Assembly (NCBI GenBank): GCA_021323635.1
Contig: JAJPKQ010000004.1
Span: 62,001 to 126,000, forward strand
Direction of reading: 5' to 3'
Length of the DNA: 64,000 nt
DNA from: a bacterium
GTDB lineage: Bacteria > Actinomycetota > Thermoleophilia > Solirubrobacterales > Solirubrobacteraceae
The notes beneath the pieces are model-generated. The model did not search any database. It saw nothing but the letters and a program-made list of their open reading frames with translations, and was not told where the DNA came from. This document shows, piece by piece, positions 18,674 through 27,080 of the stretch (the first letter of the stretch is position 1; each line of letters begins with the position of its first letter). Both the position numbers and the translations under genes were made by a program.

Positions 18674-19939
18674 GTGACGCTCCTTTCCTCCACTGCGCCG
18701 CTGCGCTCAGCCCTCGCGCAGGCGCTTTCCGAGCGTCCCTTCGCGCTGCGCTTCTGGGACGGCAGCGAGATCGCTGCGACCGAGCCGGGCGGCCCGACGA
18801 TAACGGTGCGCTCGCCCACCGCGATTGCCCACCTGCTGCGCGCGCCCGGGCAGCTCGGGCTCGGACGGGCATACGTGAGCGGCGCGCTTGAGGTCGACGA
18901 CCTTGATGGCCTGCTCGGCCTGCTTGAGGGCTTCAGCGCCCCAAAGCTGGATCGCGCGCAACGCGCGCGCCTGGCGCTGGCGGCCGTGCGCGCGTGTGGT
19001 CTCTGCCTTCCGCCACGCGTGCCGGAAAGCGAGCTGCGACCGCGCGGTCGCCGCCACTCGCGTGAGCGGGACCTGCGCGCGGTCCGCCACCACTACGACA
19101 TCTCAAACGAGCTCTTTGCGCTGTTCCTGGACCGCTCGATGACCTACTCCTGCGCGATCTTCTCGCGCGGGGCGCGCACGCTGGAGGAGGCACAGGAGGC
19201 CAAGCTCGATCTGATCTGCAGGAAGCTTGACCTGCGCGAGGGCGAGCGCATGCTCGACGTGGGCTGCGGCTGGGGCAGCATGCTGCTGCACGCCGCGCGC
19301 AACTACGGCGTGCGGGCGCTTGGCATCACCGCCTCACCCGCGCAGGCGCGACTCGCAGCCGAGCGCGTGCGCGCGGCCGGCCTCGCCGAGCAGATCGAGG
19401 TTCGCCTCGCCGACTACCGCGATCTTGCCGGCGAGCGCTTCGACGCGATCTCCTCGATCGGCATGGTCGAGCATGTCGGCGCCGTCCAGATCGACGACTA
19501 CGCAGCGCGGCTGCAGGCACTGCTTCGCCCCGGCGGGAGGCTGCTCAACCACGGCATCGCGCGCCTGCGCCACGGCGATCCCGAGGCAGGCCCCTTCTCC
19601 GAGCGCTACGTGTTCCCGGATGCCGCGCCGCTGCATCTCTCGAGGATCCTCTCCGCACTCGAGCGCGCTGGCCTGATCGTTCGCCACGTGGAGGGCTTCG
19701 CGGAGGACTATGCGACGACGCTCGCGCACTGGGCCGAGCGCCTGGAGCAGAGCCGCGAGCGAGCCGTTGCCATCGCGGGCGCGGAGCGCATCCGCGTGCT
19801 GCGTCTCTATCTCCGCGTCGCACGCGCCGGCTTTCGCTCCGGCTTCCTCTCCGTCTACCAGGTGCTCTGCGCAGCACCGCCGAGCGCGCAAGCGTCCGTG
19901 GACTTCGACCATCCGCCCATCCCGCTGCCGCTCTCCTAA
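18674..19939 (+). CDS. cfa: Cyclopropane-fatty-acyl-phospholipid synthase family methyltransferase
   Basis: This 421-aa SAM-dependent enzyme adds a methylene bridge or methyl group to double bonds of phospholipid acyl chains. It carries the family stretch 'HHYDISNELFALFLDRSMTYSCAIF', the SAM-binding loop 'LDVGCGWGSM', the 'GITASPAQARLA' motif and 'SIGMVEHVG'. The N-terminal 130 residues form the lipid-binding domain seen in CfaA. The GTG at 18674 was chosen because longer frames run into the divergent desaturase gene. Whether the product makes cyclopropane or methyl-branched chains cannot be told. Confidence 0.92.
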   Translation: MTLLSSTAPLRSALAQALSERPFALRFWDGSEIAATEPGGPTITVRSPTAIAHLLRAPGQLGLGRAYVSGALEVDDLDGLLGLLEGFSAPKLDRAQRARLALAAVRACGLCLPPRVPESELRPRGRRHSRERDLRAVRHHYDISNELFALFLDRSMTYSCAIFSRGARTLEEAQEAKLDLICRKLDLREGERMLDVGCGWGSMLLHAARNYGVRALGITASPAQARLAAERVRAAGLAEQIEVRLADYRDLAGERFDAISSIGMVEHVGAVQIDDYAARLQALLRPGGRLLNHGIARLRHGDPEAGPFSERYVFPDAAPLHLSRILSALERAGLIVRHVEGFAEDYATTLAHWAERLEQSRERAVAIAGAERIRVLRLYLRVARAGFRSGFLSVYQVLCAAPPSAQASVDFDHPPIPLPLS

Positions 19940-20043
19940 GCAAGCGGCGCCCACGAGACGATCACTGCGGCTGAGGGCGCAAGCAGCCCGCGGCAGCGCC
20001 TCCCCACTGTCTCTCCCCCTACCTCAACCCCCACCTCAGATCC

Positions 20044-20733
20044 ATGAAGCACCAACTCGCGCGGCTGCTCGCATCGCTATCGGCATCTGCGCTCGCGCTC
20101 GCGGTGGCCTCCTCGGCGGGCGCTCAGGAGCTCAGCAGCCAAGCCGGCGGCAGCGCTTGGGCTGCCGTTGGCGCACCGCCGCGCGCCCTTGCCAGCGCCG
20201 CCGCCCAGGCACCCGAAGAAGCGCCTTCGGAAGCGCAGGAAGCGGGTCTGCCGGCAGGAGAAGGCGCCGGCGAAGAAGCCTCTGGCGAAGAAGCCAGCGC
20301 TGGCGGCGCCGGCGAAGAAGCGCTGGAAGGCGAAGCGCCTGCCGCTGAAGAAGCCGCCGAAGAAGGCGAAGAAGGGGCACCATCGCCGCCGAGGGGCGGC
20401 GCGAGGCGCTCTCAGCGCATCAAGCTGAGCAGCCTTCAGCTGAGCCCAGGCACCCGCACACGCCTGCACAGCGGCCGCCTGCGGATCGGGCAGATAGCCC
20501 TCAGCTTCAGAGCCTCTCAGGGCGAGCAAGTGACCGTGCAGATCCGGCGCAGCAGCGCGCGCTCCCGCACCACGCTGTGGCGACCGCTGGAGCCCTCGCT
20601 GCGCCTGCGCGCGCATCGCGGTCTCAATCGCGTCAGGCTGAGAGGCAGCTTGCAGCTGCCACCCGGCGCCTACAGGATCGAGCTTGCGGCATCCGACGGC
20701 GTCAGGCGCACGCTCCTGCTGCGCCTGCGCTGA
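20044..20733 (+). CDS. Secreted Glu/Ala-rich protein with a C-terminal beta module
   Basis: The 229-aa product is of unknown function. A signal peptide covers about residues 1-27. Residues 55-115 are a low-complexity Glu/Ala/Gly tract in which the glutamates are encoded almost only by GAA. The last 100 residues are basic and rich in beta strands, ending in 'LQLPPGAYRIELAASDG'. That ending resembles the ends of the two S53 peptidases further on. An overlapping +1 frame (20168-20428) encodes a Lys-rich peptide, but the signal peptide and C-terminal module support this frame. It could be a cell-surface or spore-coat type protein. Confidence 0.65.
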   Translation: MKHQLARLLASLSASALALAVASSAGAQELSSQAGGSAWAAVGAPPRALASAAAQAPEEAPSEAQEAGLPAGEGAGEEASGEEASAGGAGEEALEGEAPAAEEAAEEGEEGAPSPPRGGARRSQRIKLSSLQLSPGTRTRLHSGRLRIGQIALSFRASQGEQVTVQIRRSSARSRTTLWRPLEPSLRLRAHRGLNRVRLRGSLQLPPGAYRIELAASDGVRRTLLLRLR

Positions 20734-20885
20734 GCGCGCACTAGCATCCGCCCAAGGCCTGCGCTGCCTGCATGCGCTGCGGCAAGCTGCCGCTGTGGCG
20801 CGGTCGCTCGCCCTGCGCCCGGTCGCAGGGCGCGATCTCCTCTGCAGGAGCGGCCAGGGCGACGAGGAACACAAGCGCTCAGGAG

Positions 20886-22670
20886 ATGGCAAGCGGCAAC
20901 ACCACGCAGAGAGCAACTGCGCCGGCACCGGCGGCGGCGCCGAGCGGGCTGCAGGTCACCCACGAGGCCTCCGCTCACGCGCCCCCCGCAGCAGCCCACA
21001 GGCGTCCTCCGACGCCGCCACGCAGCGCGCGTGGGCGCAGGCTCGCGATGCTCTCGCTGGCCTTCCTCGCGGTCGGCTACGCGACCCTCTTCCAGAGCTA
21101 CTCCTGGAACCAAACCGCGTCCTTTGACCTGATCCGCTCGCTCGCGGAAGGGCACACGAGCATCGACCGCTACCAGTCCAACACCGGCGACAAGGCCTAC
21201 TACAGGGGCCACTGGTACTCGGCGCGCGCGCCCGGCCTGGCGATGCTCTCGCTGCCCTTCTACAAGCTGCTCAAGGCGCTCGACGCAGAAGCGTGGGCAC
21301 GCGAAACCGAGGTCGAGCCGCACGGCAACGCAACGATCGCGCTCGTCGGGCTCTTTGGCAACGTGCTGCCTGCGCTCATCATGCTGGGCCTGCTGCTGCG
21401 CATCGGCGAAGAGCTTGAGCCAGGCTTCGGCCTGGCCGGCGCGGTCACCACCGGCCTGGGGACGATCGCAGCCTTTCTTGCGACGCTGCTCTTCACGCAC
21501 ATGCTTGCGGCGTCACTGGGATTCGGCGCCTTCGCCCTGCTCTACACCGAGCGCCACGGCCCCGAGCAACACCGGCGGCTGCTTGGAGCCGGGATCCTGG
21601 CGGGCTATGCGATCACAACCGAATATCCGCTCTTCCTGGTCGCCGTCCTGCTCGGTCTCTATGCCACCTTCGGGGCGCATCGGCGGCGCCCGGCGACGCG
21701 CGCGCTGCGCGCCCTGGCCTACGGCAGCGGCTGCCTGCTCGGCGTGCTGCCGCTGGCGCTCTTCAACCACTTCGCCTTCGGCTCGCCCTTCCACGTCGCC
21801 TACGACAACATCCCCCGCCAGCAGCAGGGCTTCTTCGGGATCGACGCGCCGAGCCTGCGCGTGCTGGCAACGCTCCTCTTCTCCTCGCGTGGTCTCTTGA
21901 CGATCTCGCCTGTGCTTGGGGCCGCAGCGGTCGGGATCTTCCTCCTGTACCGCGCCGGCGATCGCGCGGAGGCGCTCCTGGTGGGCGGCGTGTGCGCGCT
22001 CTATCTGACCTACAACTCGGGCTATTACCTCCCCTTCGGCGGCGCAAGCGCCGGTCCACGCTTGCTGATGCCGATCATCCCCTTCCTCGCGCTCGGGCTG
22101 CCGCTTGCCTTCCGCCGCTTCCCGGCGGCAACGCTCGCGCTGGCGGGCGCCTCGGCGACAATGACACTGGTCGCGCTGATCACCCACCCCCTCGTCGGTT
22201 ATGAAACGGAGACGATCAAGTGGGCTCGCTACCTGCTGCGCGGTGACTTCCAGCGCACGATCGCAAGCGCCTATGGCCTCGGCCATGGCTGGGGGGGCAT
22301 CTGGCCCATGCTCGCCTGCGTGGCGCTCGCGCTCGTGCTTGCGCTGCGCAGCGAAGGCGCCCTGCTGCGCGCGCTGCGCGTGCCGGGGCGCCGGGCGCTC
22401 GTGGGCGCGATTGCGATACTTGCGCTGTGGGCCGCGTTTGCAGCGCTTGGGCCGACCGCTCTGGGCATCGACCACCAGGGCCTGCTCGACATCGCTTCCG
22501 CCGAAGGAGCACCGGGCCTGGTCGCGCGCGCCGAGCGTTACGGCAGCGATCCCCTGGGAGTCCTTGCAGGCATCGCGGCCGGCGTCGCTGCGCTGGCGCT
22601 GATCGCAGCCCACGTGGGGGCGACCGCACGTGCGTCCAGTCGCAATGCCGCAGCTCAAGGTGCAACGTGA
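20886..22670 (+). CDS. Polytopic membrane protein, possible glycosyltransferase-like
   Basis: This protein of about 594 aa has 10-13 hydrophobic segments. The first external loop contains 'FDLIRSLAEGHTSIDRYQSNTGDKAYYRGHWYSARAPGLA', resembling the Asp-containing first loop of GT39/GT-C type or DUF2079-like integral membrane proteins. A later segment reads 'NHFAFGSPFHVAYDNI'. I did not find a clear catalytic motif, so 'glycosyltransferase-like' is a guess. The ATG at 20886 has an AGGAG directly against it (poor spacing); an ATG at 20772 is an alternative and follows a TAGCAT hexamer. It lies between secreted-protein genes in the same direction. Confidence 0.65.
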   Translation: MASGNTTQRATAPAPAAAPSGLQVTHEASAHAPPAAAHRRPPTPPRSARGRRLAMLSLAFLAVGYATLFQSYSWNQTASFDLIRSLAEGHTSIDRYQSNTGDKAYYRGHWYSARAPGLAMLSLPFYKLLKALDAEAWARETEVEPHGNATIALVGLFGNVLPALIMLGLLLRIGEELEPGFGLAGAVTTGLGTIAAFLATLLFTHMLAASLGFGAFALLYTERHGPEQHRRLLGAGILAGYAITTEYPLFLVAVLLGLYATFGAHRRRPATRALRALAYGSGCLLGVLPLALFNHFAFGSPFHVAYDNIPRQQQGFFGIDAPSLRVLATLLFSSRGLLTISPVLGAAAVGIFLLYRAGDRAEALLVGGVCALYLTYNSGYYLPFGGASAGPRLLMPIIPFLALGLPLAFRRFPAATLALAGASATMTLVALITHPLVGYETETIKWARYLLRGDFQRTIASAYGLGHGWGGIWPMLACVALALVLALRSEGALLRALRVPGRRALVGAIAILALWAAFAALGPTALGIDHQGLLDIASAEGAPGLVARAERYGSDPLGVLAGIAAGVAALALIAAHVGATARASSRNAAAQGAT

Positions 22671-22742
22671 TCAAACCGATTCAAGCCTCAGCCAGGTCCA
22701 CTGGTCGACAGCTGCTGCTGCTCACACGGGCGCGGCCATAAG

Positions 22743-24878
22743 ATGTCCCGAGCCTCCCCCCACTCGAAATCCAGGGCAAGCGTTGTCTCTGCGACCGCGC
22801 GCAGGGCCGCAGCGCTTGCTACAGCGCTTGCGCTGACATCGACAGCCACCGCGGCGGCAGGTGCAAGGGCGGCGCTTGCAGCGAGCGACGAACGACCGCT
22901 GCCCGCCGCCGACTACGCGGTGCGCCCGGTCTGCTCCCCGGCTGGGCCCTCGGCGGCGGAGCGCGCCCGCTGCCTGGCGCTTGCGCTGGTGCCGATCACC
23001 CCGGCGGCGCGCGCCCGCAGCACCCCGCTCGGCGTGCTCTACACCACGCCCACCATCCGTGCCCGCGAGCTGGCCGCCGCGCGCGCGGCGGCACATGCCA
23101 GGACGCCCACGGAGGCTCGGCGCACTGCGGCGCCAGGCACGGCAGCGAGCTCGGGCCTTGCGGCTGAAGGCAGGTATGGCCTCACGCCGCTTGACCTCCA
23201 CCACGCCTATGCGCTGCCCGAAACGACGCCTCAAGCTGAATCGCAGCTGGTGGCCCTCGTCGATGCCTACGCCGACCCTAAGATCGAATCCGACCTGGCG
23301 ACCTTCGCCAGCGAATTCGGGCTGCCTCAATGCAGCGCCGAAAGCCACTGCCTGAGCGTGCTTGATCTGCGCTCGCCCTCCGAACCGCTGAGCCGCAAAG
23401 AAAAGGAAGAACAGGCGGAATGGGACCAGGAGATCTCGCTTGACGTGGAGACCGTCCACGCGATCTGCACGAGCTGCCGAATCCTGCTTGTCGAGGCTGC
23501 CTCCAGCTACGTCTCAGCGCTCGATGAAGCCGAGAGCGTCGCGGTGGGCCACGGCGCTACCGAGATCTCCAACTCGTGGGGCTCCAGCGAGCCGAGCTCC
23601 GAAGTCGAAGCCTTCGACCACCCAGGGGTCGCCATCACCGCCGCCGCCGGCGACAACGGCTACCGCAACTGGATGCTCGGGCCCGAAAATGAACACGTCG
23701 ACTACCCTGCCGCCTCGCCGCATGTCCTGGCGGTCGGCGGCACGCGCCTGGAGCTCGGCCCCAGCGGCGAATGGCTGGGCGAGCGCGTCTGGAACGGCAA
23801 AGGCGCGACCGCCGGCGGCTGCGCCGAAGCGCTCACAGCAGGCGGCGCGCCGCTGTTTGCCGCCCCGGCCTGGCAGCTTGCGCTCCCTGATTGGCCGCAG
23901 GTGGGCTGCGGCGCTCAACGTGCCGTATCCGATGTGGCCGCCGACGCGGATCCCTACACAGGTATCGCGATCTACGACTCGGTCTCCGCGGGCGGGGTAT
24001 CCGGCTGGCAGACGATCGGCGGCACGAGCCTTGCCTCGCCGATCATCGCAGCGACCATCGCCCTGGCGGGAGGCGTTGCGCCCGAATACAAGTACGTCGC
24101 CGAACCGCTCTATGAAAACGCAAAGCTTCATCCGAGCGCCCTGCATGGTGTCAGCGAAGGCTCAAACGGCGAATGCAAGCGCGGCTACAACGCCGAAGAC
24201 GGCCTCTCGCTCTGCACCACTGCCGAAGAGGGCGAAAGCTGCGCACAGCACCTGATCTGCGTGGCCGGATCAGGCTTCTCGGGACCGGTCGGGCTCGGCA
24301 CCCCCCACGGCTACTCCGCCTTTGCCAAGCCTGGCAGCATCCCGGCGCCGAGCGAAGAACCCGGCACCGGCTCGGGTGCAGGATCGGGCGCGAGCACGAC
24401 AACCACAACCACCGCCTCGACCAGCAGCGGCACGGCGGCGACGCTCAGCGAATCCACCAGCGCCCAGACGACCACGACCGCGCTTGCGACCAGCACAACC
24501 ACCGCGAGCACCACCACGGCAAGCGCCGGGCGCAACGGCTCAGAAGCACGCGCGGCGCAGGTGGCGCGGCTGTGGCTTGCGCCGCGCACACGCCGTGCGC
24601 TGCGATCCAAGGCTCGCAGGCCGCGCCTGCGCCAGATTGCCTTCCGCGCGCTGCTCAGCCGACCACAACAGGCGCGCGCGCTCCTCTATCGCCTCCTGCG
24701 CAGCGCGCACGGGCGGCTGCGCCTGCGGGCGCTCGGCTCACCGCTCCTCCTTGCAGCAGGGCGCGTCCGCATCGCCGGCCACCTGCGCGGCAGGCTGCTG
24801 CTTGCCCCCGGCCGCTACCGGCTGGTGCTGGTGCTCGCGTCAGGCAGCCGTCGCGCGCTGGCCTTCAGCGTCGGCTGA
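22743..24878 (+). CDS. Secreted S53 (sedolisin/kumamolisin-type) peptidase
   Basis: This 711-aa extracellular serine-carboxyl peptidase shows the S53 catalytic residues. The Glu and Asp are in 'QEISLDVETVHAI' (E-x3-D), the oxyanion Asp in AAGDNGY, and the nucleophile Ser in GGTSLASP. A long Arg/Ala-rich N-terminus contains a probable signal peptide (about 20-48) and a Cys-x-Cys-like element 'VCSPAGPSAAERARCLALAL'. I could not see a normal pro-kumamolisin domain of about 150 residues. A Thr/Ser-rich linker (about 555-595) leads to a basic C-terminal beta module ending in 'LLLAPGRYRLVLVLASG'. Glutamate is coded mostly by GAA. The next gene is a paralogue. The substrate is unknown. Confidence 0.9.
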   Translation: MSRASPHSKSRASVVSATARRAAALATALALTSTATAAAGARAALAASDERPLPAADYAVRPVCSPAGPSAAERARCLALALVPITPAARARSTPLGVLYTTPTIRARELAAARAAAHARTPTEARRTAAPGTAASSGLAAEGRYGLTPLDLHHAYALPETTPQAESQLVALVDAYADPKIESDLATFASEFGLPQCSAESHCLSVLDLRSPSEPLSRKEKEEQAEWDQEISLDVETVHAICTSCRILLVEAASSYVSALDEAESVAVGHGATEISNSWGSSEPSSEVEAFDHPGVAITAAAGDNGYRNWMLGPENEHVDYPAASPHVLAVGGTRLELGPSGEWLGERVWNGKGATAGGCAEALTAGGAPLFAAPAWQLALPDWPQVGCGAQRAVSDVAADADPYTGIAIYDSVSAGGVSGWQTIGGTSLASPIIAATIALAGGVAPEYKYVAEPLYENAKLHPSALHGVSEGSNGECKRGYNAEDGLSLCTTAEEGESCAQHLICVAGSGFSGPVGLGTPHGYSAFAKPGSIPAPSEEPGTGSGAGSGASTTTTTTASTSSGTAATLSESTSAQTTTTALATSTTTASTTTASAGRNGSEARAAQVARLWLAPRTRRALRSKARRPRLRQIAFRALLSRPQQARALLYRLLRSAHGRLRLRALGSPLLLAAGRVRIAGHLRGRLLLAPGRYRLVLVLASGSRRALAFSVG

Positions 24879-25202
24879 GGGCGCTGACTGCGTCCGGCGC
24901 AAGCGCTCATACGTTCGCTGAGAGCGCTGCCGCCGGCGCATTGGGCGGCAAGCGCCGAGGAAGGGCAGATGCCGGCCGTGGAGCGGGCTTGGCGGGCGGT
25001 GCTAGAACAGACGTCCAGCGGCGGAGGCCGGCGTGCAGCGCAGGTCGCTCATATGCACGTCCGCTTGCAGCGCTAAAAATTCAGTGCCGCCGCCGAGGCA
25101 GCCGATCCTTGCCGGGAGCCGTCCCGTCCGCTTATGGAAGACCGCGCGGTCGGCTCATGTCCCCCCCTAGCAGTCGAATCAATCAAGGCAAGGAAGCCGA
25201 GC
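24879..25202. other. Gene-free stretch between the two S53 peptidases
   Basis: No coding frame with matching codon use was found here. It contains a short AT-rich patch (GCTAAAAATTCAG near 25070) that could belong to a promoter for the second peptidase. Nothing else was recognised. Confidence 0.4.
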
Positions 25203-27080
25203 ATGGCAGCGATCAGTGGTCTGCGCACGCGCACAGCGATGCTTACAGCAGCAACGGGCGCGCTGCTCCTGCTCGGCTCAGCCAGCGGCGTGACGGTCGC
25301 CTGGGCGACCGTCACGCCGCTCTCGTCCGCCAACTACACCAGCCGCGCGGTCTGCGCGCCGCCGGCGCCCGGGCACGCCGCTTGCCTCGCCTTTGCGCTG
25401 CTGCCGCTGAGCGCGACCGCGCGCGCCCACGTTCGTCCGCTCGCGACCGGCAGCGCGCGGGCGATACCCGCAGCGAGCGCCGCCGCAGGCGCCTACGGCC
25501 TGCGCCCGGCCGACCTGCACTCCGCCTACAGCCTCCCCACCGAAGCGCCTCCTGGACAGACGGTTGCTGTCGTCGACGCCTTCGACGATCCCAACATCGA
25601 AGCGGATCTTGCCGTCTATGACCGTGAATTCGGGCTTCCCGAATGCACCGGGGCAAACGGCTGCCTGACGAAGGTCAACGCTGCGGGCGCCGCCTCGCCG
25701 CTGCCGCCGGCCAGCGGCGAATGGTCCTTCGAGATCGCCCTTGACGTCGAGAGCGTGCACGCGATCTGCGAGAACTGCCACATCCTGCTTGTCGAGGCCT
25801 CCTCGAGCTCAGATCAGGCGCTCGCGGAAGCTGAGCAGCGCGCCTACCTTGCCGGCGCGACCGAGATCACCAACTCCTTTGGCGGACCCGAGCCGGCGAC
25901 TGAAAATGAAGCCTACAACCACCCCGGCGTCGTGATCACGGCCGCAGCCGGCGACAACGGCTACCTCGGCTGGGCTGCGCCGCAAGCCAGGGAACGCGGC
26001 TACGCCGACTACCCGGCCTCCTCGCCGCACGTGATCGCGGTCGGCGCCACCCACCTGAGCCTCTCCGAAAGCGGCCAATGGCTCTCTGAAGCGGTCTGGA
26101 ACAACGGGCAGGGCGCAAGCGACAGCGGCTGCGCCGCCAGCTTTGCCGCGCCACCGTGGCAGCTCGCGCTGCCCAACTGGGCGTCCGTCGGCTGTGGCTC
26201 ACAGCGCGCGGTCACCGACATCGCAGCCGTCGGCGACCCCTACACGGGCGCCGCGATCTATGACTCGGCGCCCTGGGGCGGCTACACGCTGGGATGGGTG
26301 ACGGCGGGCGGCACCAGCCTTGCCGCTCCGATCATCGCCGCAGCGTACGCGCTTGCGGGCGGCGTGCGGGGGCACGCCTACGCGGCGCAGGCCCTCTACG
26401 AAAACGCGCGCAGCGACCCCGGAGCCTTCCACGACATCACAAGCGGCGCAAACGGCGAATGCCACCGGCCGAGCAGCACAGAAGGGCTCTCGGGCTGCAG
26501 CAGCGCTGAAGCGGGCGCCGACTGCGCGCTGGCTGCGATCTGCGTCGCCGGCGCAGGCTACGACGGCCCAAGCGGCCTCGGCTCGCCTGACGGCCTGGGC
26601 GCCTTTGCGCCAACCGGCGCGCGGGCGCTGGGCCTCAGCGAAGGTGGCGCCGGCCGGGCGCAGAGCGCGCCGATCAGCAAGCAGCCCGCGGGGCCGCTTC
26701 CGCCCACGCGCTCAGTCAACCGCCGCCGCAGGGCACCCTCGCCGGTGCTCTCGCGCCTGCGCCTCAGCGCAGCCACGCAAGGCGCGCTGAGGCGCCACCG
26801 GCTGCTGCGTGCGCTTGCCTTCTCGTTCCGGATCACCGCCGCTGCGCCGGTCGAAGCGCGCCTGTTGTGGATCGACGCTGCCCGCAGCGCGCGATCGGCG
26901 CGCCGCGGTGCCGCTCGCGGTGGTGCGCGCTCGAGCGTCGTCGCGAAGCTCACACGCAGGGCCCATCGCGGCAGGAACGAGCTTGCGCTGCACCCCAGGC
27001 GGCTGGCCGCGGGCAGCTACCGCCTAGTGCTGATCCTTCCCGGCGAGCCCGCGCGCACGATCAGCTTCTCCGTCTCCTGA
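25203..27080 (+). CDS. Secreted S53 (sedolisin/kumamolisin-type) peptidase, paralogue
   Basis: This 625-aa paralogue of the preceding gene keeps all S53 residues: '[13 protein letters not shown]' (E-x3-D), AAGDNGY, and GGTSLAAP. A signal peptide covers about residues 1-35, followed by the short element '[19 protein letters not shown]', also present in the first paralogue, and then the catalytic domain from about residue 95. The prodomain is absent or very short. The Thr-rich linker is replaced by a Pro/Arg-rich one, and the C-terminal beta module ends in '[15 protein letters not shown]'. The ATG at 25203 has AGGAAG about 7 nt upstream. The last 57 bp overlap the 3' end of ftsH on the other strand. 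Confidence 0.9.
   Translation: MAAISGLRTRTAMLTAATGALLLLGSASGVTVAWATVTPLSSANYTSRAVCAPPAPGHAACLAFALLPLSATARAHVRPLATGSARAIPAASAAAGAYGLRPADLHSAYSLPTEAPPGQTVAVVDAFDDPNIEADLAVYDREFGLPECTGANGCLTKVNAAGAASPLPPASGEWSFEIALDVESVHAICENCHILLVEASSSSDQALAEAEQRAYLAGATEITNSFGGPEPATENEAYNHPGVVITAAAGDNGYLGWAAPQARERGYADYPASSPHVIAVGATHLSLSESGQWLSEAVWNNGQGASDSGCAASFAAPPWQLALPNWASVGCGSQRAVTDIAAVGDPYTGAAIYDSAPWGGYTLGWVTAGGTSLAAPIIAAAYALAGGVRGHAYAAQALYENARSDPGAFHDITSGANGECHRPSSTEGLSGCSSAEAGADCALAAICVAGAGYDGPSGLGSPDGLGAFAPTGARALGLSEGGAGRAQSAPISKQPAGPLPPTRSVNRRRRAPSPVLSRLRLSAATQGALRRHRLLRALAFSFRITAAAPVEARLLWIDAARSARSARRGAARGGARSSVVAKLTRRAHRGRNELALHPRRLAAGSYRLVLILPGEPARTISFSVS

Noticed and set aside
20168-20428. Histone-H1-like Lys-rich protein as the real product
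   Set aside because: The overlapping frame has a signal peptide and a C-terminal module shared with neighbours; kept as a finding only.
25073-25333. Short antisense frame starting upstream of the second S53 peptidase
   Set aside because: It is the complement of the peptidase signal region and has no ribosome binding site or independent support.
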